Shown here piece after piece: positions 10,030-17,948 of a stretch of DNA of 59,061 nucleotides. A model generated the notes under the pieces. That model saw only the letters and a list, made by a program, of their open reading frames with translations, had not been told where the DNA came from and searched no databases. This DNA comes from Streptomyces prunicolor NBRC 13075. GTDB lineage: Bacteria; Actinomycetota; Actinomycetes; Streptomycetales; Streptomycetaceae. A program made the translations under genes and the position numbers. The stretch's first letter is position 1. Each line of letters opens with the position of its first letter. Where the stretch lies: NCBI RefSeq assembly GCF_000367365.1, contig NZ_BARF01000108.1, positions 1-59,061 on the forward strand, in the 5' to 3' direction.

Positions 10030-10140
10030 GGACCCTTTCGTGAACTTGTGCGGGGGGGGGCGATCTCGGACCACGGTAATACCGGTCACGGACAGCCGGG
10101 CTCTCCACGGTCGTGGGCTGTGGGCGGGTGCACGGCGGGG

Positions 10141-10833
10141 TCAGCTGGTCTTCCAACCCCCGAGGTCGCGCACGAAGTCCGTGTACGACTGGTTCTTGCC
10201 CTTGGGGCTGGTGATGTCGAGGCCGTCCTTCCTGCCCGCCCGCTGGTGCTCCCGCATCACCGCGACCGCTTTCCGCATCAGGTCCGGAGCATCGGATTCG
10301 GAATACGCGGGTTGCTTGAGGATGGTCTTGAGGTGCTTCTTGGCGTCTCCGATCTTTCCCAGATCTCGATGGCATATGTTGTCCGGCAGCCGCCAGCCTT
10401 TGTTGACCTCGGGAAACGCCTCGGGAAACAGCATCAGCCAGCCCTCCGTCGAAGACACTGCCAACGCCAGCGCGGACTCACACTGAGCTGAGAAGGCACG
10501 GGCCAGCTCGTCCGAGATCCGCTCGCGTGTGCTGTGGTAGCGCTCGTCGATGACGGCATCGAAGTCGACATGGACGACGATGCCCATCAGCCAGGCTCTC
10601 TCCTTCACCGCCATGGCCTGAGCCAGTCTGCGCAGCTTCTCGACACGCGGGCTAAGCTGTCTGTCTGCCTTGCTGAGGTCGGTCTTGTCGCCCCGAATCG
10701 GCACAACCTTCAGATGGGGTACCGGCAGCAGCGCGGGCAGGAGGTGCCGGAGCACCTCCCTGTCGTAGTCGCCTTCACCCGCGACCACGATGAGTGGCTG
10801 CTGTTTCTTGTCGCTTTTCCCGCTCCGCTTCAC
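10141..10833 (-). CDS. TOPRIM-like / DUF4276-like protein paired with AAA ATPase
   Basis: About 230 residues. I chose the GTG at 10833 because it overlaps the TGA of the upstream ATPase (GTGA at 10830-10833); a GTG at 10866 would add 11 residues. The N-terminus has a hydrophobic strand followed by AGEGDYD, with a candidate TOPRIM Glu at 20, and later VHVDFDAV (a DxD-like pair). The C-terminal half (STEGWLMLFPEAF) resembles the DUF4276/RloB type of TOPRIM-related proteins. ATPase plus TOPRIM partner is the layout of OLD-family and PARIS (AriA/AriB) systems, where the TOPRIM subunit is a nuclease released or licensed by the ATPase. The pairing and fold are fairly clear. The exact family and substrate (DNA or RNA) are inference. 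Confidence 0.65.
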   Translation of the reverse strand: MKRSGKSDKKQQPLIVVAGEGDYDREVLRHLLPALLPVPHLKVVPIRGDKTDLSKADRQLSPRVEKLRRLAQAMAVKERAWLMGIVVHVDFDAVIDERYHSTRERISDELARAFSAQCESALALAVSSTEGWLMLFPEAFPEVNKGWRLPDNICHRDLGKIGDAKKHLKTILKQPAYSESDAPDLMRKAVAVMREHQRAGRKDGLDITSPKGKNQSYTDFVRDLGGWKTS

Positions 10834-12101
10834 CACGCCGTACCGCCCAGAGCGCCCGAGAACCACAGCGATCCCATGGGCTCGCCCTCGGATGCCTCGA
10901 CGATCTCCCGAACGTGTTCGGCGGTGAGCGCGGGGATTCTGGAGCGTCCCCGCTCGTCCCGCTCACAGACCACGACCTCCTCGGGGTGCAGTTGGTCGGC
11001 GAAGACCGGGGAATGCGTGGTCACGAGGAACTGGGCGCGTTCGCTGGCCTCTCTCAGGCGCAGGGCGAGGAGTTCGAGTGCGTGCGGATGGATGCCGTGG
11101 TCGATCTCCTCGATACAGGTCATGAGGGGTGGACGCGGATCGTGGAAGAGGGCGAGTAGACACAGCAGCCGGACGGTGCCGAACGAGGCGTCGGCCAGCC
11201 GGGTCATGCCCCGAAGCCCTCGCTCCTTGAGCGCCACTGTGACGCGGTCGCCCCGGCCGGCGACTGGCTGCACCTCGACGTCCTCGATATGAGGGAGCAC
11301 CCTGGTGATGTCCCTCATCAGTGCTTCCCAGACGGTGGGGCTTTGGTCCCCGCTTTGTTCCTTCTGTGGCTTCTCTCTGAGATGCATGTCGTGCAGCTCC
11401 TTGAGGAAGTCGGCGAGGTTGGAGCCGTTGTCGGCGAAGACCACCCCTTCGGGGAACACGATGGGTGCCGGGCGGCGGGCAGCGCGTACATCGACGTCGA
11501 AGATCCGGACGCGGTGCAGCTGACCGGCGAGTGCTCGTACGGCGGACAGAGCGGGACTGTTCGGCGAGAGCGGTAGATCAGTGCCGCCGTGCAGCGCGCT
11601 GGCCTGCCGACTGACGAGCAGGCGTCCGGGAGGCGGCTCGTCTGCTGGATCACTGCTGTTCACGGACACCGTGTCGCTCTGGAGCAGGATCTCGCTCGGT
11701 GCTCCGGGCGCGGTGTGCTGAACGAACCGCTCCCTGCGCGACAGAACGTAGTCGTCGTCGCGGGCGCTGTCGGGCCGACGGCGATACAGCAGCGACAACT
11801 CGTACCGGTCCGGATTCGACTCGGTGGCGTGCTGAGTCCAGATACCCTCGACGCCGATGCGCATCTCGGCGGGGAACCGTGACCCGCCCCGGTAGGAGAC
11901 CTCCGGGTAACCGCCGAGAGCGTCAAGCGCGCCGACGATGCCGGACTCGACGACGTCCCCGAGGAACTCGAAGATGTGCAGGACGTTCGACTTTCCTGCC
12001 GCGTTGGGCCCCACCATCACGGTGAGCGGTCCCAGGGGCAGCTCCACCTCGGTGAGGGTGCGGAAGTTCTCCACGGTCAGTTGGAGGAGGCGGGGGTTCA
12101 A
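10830..12101 (-). CDS. AAA/ABC-type ATPase (OLD/AriA/RloA-like)
   Basis: 423 residues, TTG start. The opening (LTVENFRTLTEVELPLG) is the classic RecF/SMC-type head. Walker A GPNAAGKSN lies at about 32-40, a signature-like region is FGTVRLLCLLAL, Walker B is CIEEIDHGI, and the switch region is LVTTHSPVFADQL. This is a single-head ABC ATPase of the AAA_21/AAA_15 kind with no fused nuclease. The nuclease-like function is probably supplied by the overlapping downstream gene (10141-10833). Such ATPases act as DNA- or phage-protein-sensing sensors in OLD, Gabija and PARIS systems. It is divergent from the EVE gene at 12311, with about 210 bases between them that should hold both promoters. No strong ribosome site precedes the TTG, so the start may differ slightly. 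Confidence 0.82.
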   Translation of the reverse strand: MNPRLLQLTVENFRTLTEVELPLGPLTVMVGPNAAGKSNVLHIFEFLGDVVESGIVGALDALGGYPEVSYRGGSRFPAEMRIGVEGIWTQHATESNPDRYELSLLYRRRPDSARDDDYVLSRRERFVQHTAPGAPSEILLQSDTVSVNSSDPADEPPPGRLLVSRQASALHGGTDLPLSPNSPALSAVRALAGQLHRVRIFDVDVRAARRPAPIVFPEGVVFADNGSNLADFLKELHDMHLREKPQKEQSGDQSPTVWEALMRDITRVLPHIEDVEVQPVAGRGDRVTVALKERGLRGMTRLADASFGTVRLLCLLALFHDPRPPLMTCIEEIDHGIHPHALELLALRLREASERAQFLVTTHSPVFADQLHPEEVVVCERDERGRSRIPALTAEHVREIVEASEGEPMGSLWFSGALGGTAW

Positions 12102-12310
12102 TCACTGCGCCAATCGAGACGGGTGACGGTGTGTCACGCATGAGGAGGAAGGGCAGGTGACGGTGCTGCGACCAATCATCCTATGTGCGTGAGGGATGAG
12201 GTTTCCGGGGCGGGCTCCGGTCGGTCCGGTGGCAGCCGGAGGGTGGCGCGGAGTCCAGCGGAACCGTCTTCGGTGCCTTGGGGACCGCGGGCCGTCCGTA
12301 GACTGGCGGT

Positions 12311-12832
12311 ATGCGTTCCTACCTGCTGATTCTCGGCGAGCGCGAAGCCGTGGCCTGGATTCTTCGGCATCAGCGAATGGCGTTTCCAGCGCGCCGCCGG
12401 GCCGAGGTGGGCCAACTTGAGGCCGCGGACGAGCTGTTGATCTATACGACGCGTGGTTGCTGGCATAACCCTGAACGGGACCGAGGGCGGGTTATCGGCC
12501 GGGCGTATGCAACGTCGCCGGTGAGGCCACTGCAGGCTCCTGTCGAGATCGCCGGTCGTGTTTTCGAGTCTGTCTGCGAACTCGACGTACGCACCTTGAC
12601 TCCCTACCTCACAGGCGTGGAGCTGGCGCCGCTGGTGGAACGGCTGGCAGCCTTCCCCGCGAAGTCGAGCTGGAGCATTCGGCTGCGTCGGCCGTTGCTT
12701 GAACTTCCGGTGGGGGACGCCGAGTTGCTGCGCGGGTGCTTGGCCGGCGCGGAGTCCCCGGCCGACGAGCTGGTGGACGGGTATCTGGAGGCCATCAAGC
12801 CGGTCACGGGCCGGGGCGCGGTGTCGGGGTAG
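12311..12832 (+). CDS. EVE-domain protein (putative modified-base reader)
   Basis: 173 residues filling most of one EVE (PUA-like) fold. Supporting features are a hydrophobic start RSYLLILGE, an aromatic-rich strand LLIYTTRGCW with a following GRVIGRAYATS turn, and a late hydrophobic strand. EVE domains bind flipped-out modified bases (5-methylcytosine, hypermodified cytosine, N6-methyladenine) and recur in restriction and toxin systems. It is the only plus-strand gene in the array and ends 11 bases from the 3' end of the convergent methyltransferase gene. It may read self-methylation made by that enzyme or phage base modification; this is inference. No strong ribosome site is seen before the ATG. 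Confidence 0.68.
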   Translation: MRSYLLILGEREAVAWILRHQRMAFPARRRAEVGQLEAADELLIYTTRGCWHNPERDRGRVIGRAYATSPVRPLQAPVEIAGRVFESVCELDVRTLTPYLTGVELAPLVERLAAFPAKSSWSIRLRRPLLELPVGDAELLRGCLAGAESPADELVDGYLEAIKPVTGRGAVSG

Positions 12833-12843
12833 TGCCGCAAAGT

Positions 12844-15800
12844 TCACGCGCGGGCTCCCGGCTTGGGGGGTGACGTGTCCGCCGGGGAAGGCGGGGTCCA
12901 CCTGCCCGCCGCTACTTCGGCGTCCAGGCGGGACTGGAAGTAGGCGTGGGCAGCACGCATCTCGGTTTCGCGGTCGGCCTTGTAGAAGGGGGCCGTGTAG
13001 CCCGCGGGGGGTGGCGTGGCGGAGGGGTCTTCGAGGTGGTCGAGAAGGGTCGGGTAGGCGTCCTTGGCCTGGCCGACTCCCTGAGCGTGGAAGCTCTTTG
13101 CGATCTTCCGGCCCTTCGCGTCGAAGTACATCTCCGATTCGTATTCAGACAGCACCGCGTAGCGGCCCCGGTAGATAGCGGCCAGCTGATCGGCGGTGAT
13201 ACCAAGCCACACCGAGACGAGTGCGTCTATCTCGACGAGTGCTGCCCGGCGCTCGTGCTCGGTGCGCAGAGGGGTGTCGTACTCCCATGTGGGGGTGAGA
13301 CTGGATGAGAGCGGCTTGAGGTTGGGCCATTCCCGATTTGCCCAGTCCTCGTAGCCTGGCCAAGTGGGGTCATACAGCTCCTCCCAGAGGAGGGCATAGG
13401 CGCGGGTAAGGGCGTTTAGGCGGAGGGTGCGCAGGAGGAGGGGGGCTGCTAGGGGATGTTCGAGATCGCCTGTTGGCATCTTGCGGGCCTCCGCCACGTT
13501 GAGATGACCACGGCCCGTGATACGTAGAAGGTAATCGAGAGGAAGCGCTGTCCAGAACCCGGCGGTGAGAGTCGTCAGAGAGTTGTCGCCGAGCGCCATG
13601 CTGCACACGGCATTGATGTGCGTGGGGCCAGGGGGCACTAGGGCAGCGAATAGGCTCCGCTCGTTTGCGAGGGGAACCATCTCTCGCCATGCCAGCCGGA
13701 AGTAGTCGGAGTATGGCCGATCTCTCCAGTGATCCTGCTCGGTGATGTAGCTGCCCTGATCCGTGGCACGCACATAGTTCGTGTGCGGCACCGCATCCTC
13801 GGGCAATGTAGTGAGATCCCAGGCGGAATAGTCCAGATTGCCCTTACAGGGAATGTTTGGCTGCTTGCTGAAAGGCGTGGCGACGGTGAAATGGGGGCCC
13901 TGCAATACAACTTCTGAAAAGAGATCGGGCGCCGAAGACTGCCAGCGGATGAGACCCTTATCCTTGCCCATCTTCTCGTGGAAACCAGAACTAATTTGGG
14001 GGTCCTGAGCCGCCAGGCGAGTCGGCACAGCCGCCAGCGCCCCGATGGCACCTTCCTCATAGACCGTAACCGGGTAGAGAAGTGCCCCCTGGAGGTCAGG
14101 AGCGATGTTGTCGCCAGCCAAGCGATTCCACTCCGCGAGGCGTTGCGCGTCAACGGTCACCAGGCGCGCTCGGTGCGGGCGCAGATCCCACGTTCCCTTG
14201 TGTTTGATACCGGGAACCTCCCCGGCCCCGTCATGCTCGATCGATTCACTCAGTGTCACCGGGGAGAAGATCCAGCTGGCGTGCCTGAAGTTCGGTGACT
14301 GCTGGCCGCCATAGATATGCAAGCCAAAGTGGACGCGATGGTCGATCTCCGTGAACAACTGATATTCGTTGACGAAATGCGCATGAATTCTTAGATGTTC
14401 GTAGGCGGCCCCCCTCAGCGGTCCTTCCTTGACGCCGCTGAAGTGCGTATCCGGGTGGATCAGCCCCGCCGTGCCCACCGCATCAAGATTTCCCCAAGCT
14501 CGGCACATGAACGCCCGGTACAGATCCGGCTGCGTCCCGACCAGTAGAGGGTACGTCGTCACGCCCCCCAGCATCGCGACCATCCCTGCATTCGAGGCCA
14601 GCTCGTCGAGGAAGTACTCCCGCGCCTTCGTCTCTTCCCTCAGCACCTCTCCCTTCCGCAGTCGCCACTCCGCCACGCTCGGCTTGTCGGCCAGCATGAA
14701 CCAGGGCTCCAGCTCCGCGAGCACCCCGTCTTCCTGCCATCGGGGCCTCACCCACGGCGGATTCCCCACTTGCAGGTCGAACCCGCCCCGCGCGAACACC
14801 TGCGCGTACTCCAGCTCCCAGTGGAAGAAGCCCTGCCGGGCCGCGACATCGCGCGCGACCGACGTCCACGGATACCGCTCCTCCAGTCTCTGGAAGCCCT
14901 CCATGCCCATCCAGTCGGGGAGTTGGTCCTCGTAGCGCTCGATCTCGTCCAGCGTTTCGAAGTGGGAGACCAGAGAGTTGGGCCGCACGTCGCTTGTGCC
15001 GAGCAGTGACTCCGCGAAGTCCAGCCAGTCGTCCAGGGTGGCCAGGGGGATGACCGGGCGGCGCTCGCCCTTGATCTCGCTCTTGCGTCCGCCTCCGGAC
15101 TTGCGGCCCGCGGCATGGACGACCGCCACCTCGCCGAGCAGGTCCTCGACCTCGTACGTCTCGGCCGAGGTCGAGGATGCGGTGCGCCCCAACTGGCTGA
15201 CCATGTGAGGGAGTTCAGCGGTCCGCACGTACTGCTCGTGCGAACCGTCCAACAGCCCCGCCTCCTGCACCGGCCAGAACCACAGTGCACACCACGTGTC
15301 CATCAGGGTCTTCAGGCGCCAGTACGGGGTGTCGACCGCCTCAAGATCTGCCAGCACCTTTTCCCTGGGGACGGCAATCGCCGGTGACCGCAGCCAGTCG
15401 TCCTCCGCGCCCCACACGCCGATGCAGCGTGAGATGTCCCGCTCCGAGATCTCCAGCCTGCGTACGACCAGACCCCACAGGTACTCGGCGCGCTGCGCCA
15501 GCCCCTGAAGTTTCGCCACCTGCTTGGCACTTGGTGACTTCGTGATCGTCTTGCGCCAGCGGCCCAGTGTCTTGGCTTCCTCCGACGCTAGGGTCTTCGC
15601 CTCCTTCTCAGCGGCGACCGCACCCCACTCCTTCGCCGGGAGCAGGAAGTGGTGGACTGCCCCTTTCGGAAGCTCCGCACCGGCCACCGCGTCCGTTAGC
15701 GGGAACCGCTCCGGTGTCGCCCCAAGCCAGTCGCCCTTCTTCAGCTTCTCGCCCGCGTACACCTCCCGTCGTCCGCCGATCAGGGAGTTGCCGCGCCGCA

Positions 15801-17925
15801 GATGCAGGCCGAACCACGGGGCCTCCATGCCCGGGTGCATGGTGTTCAGCCACAGGGACACCTCGGCTAGCTCGACCGCCGTCGAGTTGAGGTCCACGCC
15901 GTAGGAGTTGTGCAGTGCGATGTACGCCTTCGCCTTCTGCAGCTCGATCTGGTAGCGCTCTGTGTCGAGGGCGATGCCCAGCTCGTCCTGCCGGCGCCGC
16001 AGATACTCGGCCGCGACCTGGTTGATGGCCTCGTTCAGGAACGCGCCCGAACCGAGGGCGGGTTCGCAGATCCGCCACTCCAGCAGGTCCCGGGCCGGGG
16101 TGGTGGTGCCGTCCTGGTCAAGGTGGTGATCCAGCGCCAGTTGAACGGTGACCTTCGTCAGGGACTCCGGCGTGTAGTACGACGCGGAGGTCTGGCGGTC
16201 ACGGCCAGAGAGGCGGTAGATGAACGAGCCGGGGGCGTAGCGCACGCGTCGTTCCTCGCCGGTGTCCTCGTCGCGCTGCCGTACGAACACTGCGTCTGTG
16301 TACTCGTCTGCCTTCGACGCCGGCACCAGCCACGAACCGTCTTTCGCGTCGCCGTTCTTGGCGATCTCGTACAGCTCCTCGTCCGCAACGAACCCGGTGT
16401 ACGACATCAGGCCCTCGTACACCGCGCCCAGCTGGTTGATGCCGAGCTGGGCGTAGGAGATGAAGCCGCCACGCTGGCCCTTGTTGCCGCGCGTGAGCAT
16501 CAGCAGGCGCAGTACCCGGTACAGGGTGGCGTTGCGCAGCCTGGTGTCGAGGAAGCGTTCCTCGACGCTGTCGTCGGTATCGTCGTGAGGGTCGGCGATC
16601 GCCGTCTCGCCGATGAGCTTGATGGCCGAGGACTCGAAGAGCTGGGAGTGGAGGGGCTCGAAGCGCAGACCGGCGTCCTCGGACGTCTTGTCCGTGAGTG
16701 CTTCCGCGCCGTGAGTACGCCGGGGGCGGTAGCCCTCCTGCACCTTGCGGAACAGCAGGTCCAACGACTCGTAGAGGTAGACGCCCTGCCGTGCCTTCTC
16801 GTCCGTCAGGTCGCGGTCGGCGACCAGTTCGCCGAGACGCCCGAGGCCGTATCCCTGCTGGTATTCGGGATAGTCGGAGGGCAGGATGCCGAGTTCGGGC
16901 CTGGCCTCCGCGTACAGCAGGAACAGGATCCGGTAGAGGTAGCGCAGTGACTCGCGAGTCAACTGGCGTCCGAGTTCGGGGAGTTCCTTCACTTCCTCGG
17001 GGCGTATGCCCTGTTCCCGCAGCCGTTCTAGGACCTCGTTGGCGATCAGTTCGACGCTGGTGCGCAGTCCGTCGCGCAGCTCGCTGGACACGCCCACCGC
17101 GTGCTTGGTGGACTTGTCGACCAGTTCCGCGAGGGCGTTCTCGCCGCCCTCTGGCGGGGTGCGCAGTGAGTCCGCGCCGAACAGGGCGGCCAGGGTGTCG
17201 AGTTCGCCGCCCACCCTGGTGTCGTTGCGCTCCAGCGCACTGTCCAGCGAGACCGCCAGATAGCGCCCCTCGCCCCAGGCCGCCCGGTCCGCCAGCACGA
17301 CGACGCCGCCGACCAGCAGCAGGACATAGCGCGGCGCGTCCTCGCAGGCGAACAGGAAAGAGGCGAGCTTCGCCCCCGTCGTCAGCTTCTGCTGCCCGTC
17401 GAGCACGAGCGTGTCCAGCAGGCGTCCCATGCCTTCCGGGTCCAGGGCGTCGTCCGCCTCCGCGGACCAGCCGCAGTCCAGGGCGATCAGGCCATGCTCG
17501 GCGTGTGCGACCTGCACCTCGTAGGAGTGGTCCGCGCGTTCCACCGTGAGCGTGCCCGGCTTGGCGTCGTAGCCGAAGGCGCGCAGTACCTCGGCATTCA
17601 GGGCGCGGACGCGCTCACGCCAGACGGGGGAGGCGTAGGTGTTGGTGTTGTCGCTCCCGGCCTCTTTCGTTTCCTCGTCCTCGGTGACTTCGCGTTCTTC
17701 CGGGATCGCGAAGAACGAGCGGGCGCGGAAGTACGGACGGCGCAGGGCGCGCAGGCCCATGCGGGGGGTGACGGGCAGCCCCTCGGGATCGGCGGTGTCG
17801 ACGGCCGTGCCCTCGCGCTGCTTCCACTCGGCCAGCAGGCCGGACTTGAGGTCCTTCGGCAGGACCTCGGCCAGGTAGTGCGCGGAGAAGTAGTCACCGC
17901 GGTTGACCAGGGAGTCGTACGTCAT
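12844..17925 (-). CDS. Large class I N6-adenine DNA methyltransferase (DrmMI/PglX/Eco57I-like)
   Basis: 1,693 residues. SAM motif I is EPALGSGAF at 621-629, preceded by the SYYTPESL segment typical of adenine methylases. The gamma-class catalytic motif is NPPW at 1055-1058. An insertion between these carries WFGLHLRRGNSLIGGRR, seen in large Eco57I/DrmMI-type enzymes. The long N-terminal half (1 to about 580) has no motif I recognise; the C-terminal third is probably target recognition. No PD-(D/E)XK nuclease motif was seen, so cleavage may be left to partner proteins. The gene lies 23 bases after the SNF2 helicase, the DISARM class 1 order (drmD-drmMI). Longer than the usual 1,200-1,400 residues. 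GAAGG precedes the ATG. Confidence 0.88.
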   Translation of the reverse strand: MTYDSLVNRGDYFSAHYLAEVLPKDLKSGLLAEWKQREGTAVDTADPEGLPVTPRMGLRALRRPYFRARSFFAIPEEREVTEDEETKEAGSDNTNTYASPVWRERVRALNAEVLRAFGYDAKPGTLTVERADHSYEVQVAHAEHGLIALDCGWSAEADDALDPEGMGRLLDTLVLDGQQKLTTGAKLASFLFACEDAPRYVLLLVGGVVVLADRAAWGEGRYLAVSLDSALERNDTRVGGELDTLAALFGADSLRTPPEGGENALAELVDKSTKHAVGVSSELRDGLRTSVELIANEVLERLREQGIRPEEVKELPELGRQLTRESLRYLYRILFLLYAEARPELGILPSDYPEYQQGYGLGRLGELVADRDLTDEKARQGVYLYESLDLLFRKVQEGYRPRRTHGAEALTDKTSEDAGLRFEPLHSQLFESSAIKLIGETAIADPHDDTDDSVEERFLDTRLRNATLYRVLRLLMLTRGNKGQRGGFISYAQLGINQLGAVYEGLMSYTGFVADEELYEIAKNGDAKDGSWLVPASKADEYTDAVFVRQRDEDTGEERRVRYAPGSFIYRLSGRDRQTSASYYTPESLTKVTVQLALDHHLDQDGTTTPARDLLEWRICEPALGSGAFLNEAINQVAAEYLRRRQDELGIALDTERYQIELQKAKAYIALHNSYGVDLNSTAVELAEVSLWLNTMHPGMEAPWFGLHLRRGNSLIGGRREVYAGEKLKKGDWLGATPERFPLTDAVAGAELPKGAVHHFLLPAKEWGAVAAEKEAKTLASEEAKTLGRWRKTITKSPSAKQVAKLQGLAQRAEYLWGLVVRRLEISERDISRCIGVWGAEDDWLRSPAIAVPREKVLADLEAVDTPYWRLKTLMDTWCALWFWPVQEAGLLDGSHEQYVRTAELPHMVSQLGRTASSTSAETYEVEDLLGEVAVVHAAGRKSGGGRKSEIKGERRPVIPLATLDDWLDFAESLLGTSDVRPNSLVSHFETLDEIERYEDQLPDWMGMEGFQRLEERYPWTSVARDVAARQGFFHWELEYAQVFARGGFDLQVGNPPWVRPRWQEDGVLAELEPWFMLADKPSVAEWRLRKGEVLREETKAREYFLDELASNAGMVAMLGGVTTYPLLVGTQPDLYRAFMCRAWGNLDAVGTAGLIHPDTHFSGVKEGPLRGAAYEHLRIHAHFVNEYQLFTEIDHRVHFGLHIYGGQQSPNFRHASWIFSPVTLSESIEHDGAGEVPGIKHKGTWDLRPHRARLVTVDAQRLAEWNRLAGDNIAPDLQGALLYPVTVYEEGAIGALAAVPTRLAAQDPQISSGFHEKMGKDKGLIRWQSSAPDLFSEVVLQGPHFTVATPFSKQPNIPCKGNLDYSAWDLTTLPEDAVPHTNYVRATDQGSYITEQDHWRDRPYSDYFRLAWREMVPLANERSLFAALVPPGPTHINAVCSMALGDNSLTTLTAGFWTALPLDYLLRITGRGHLNVAEARKMPTGDLEHPLAAPLLLRTLRLNALTRAYALLWEELYDPTWPGYEDWANREWPNLKPLSSSLTPTWEYDTPLRTEHERRAALVEIDALVSVWLGITADQLAAIYRGRYAVLSEYESEMYFDAKGRKIAKSFHAQGVGQAKDAYPTLLDHLEDPSATPPPAGYTAPFYKADRETEMRAAHAYFQSRLDAEVAAGRWTPPSPADTSPPKPGARA

Positions 17926-17948
17926 CGTGAGAGACCTTCGCGAGGAGT

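Noticed and set aside
8911..10491. 526-residue plus-strand open frame spanning the helicase N-terminus and the TOPRIM-like gene
   Set aside because: Antisense to two genes with real motifs; no start signal and no recognisable domain.
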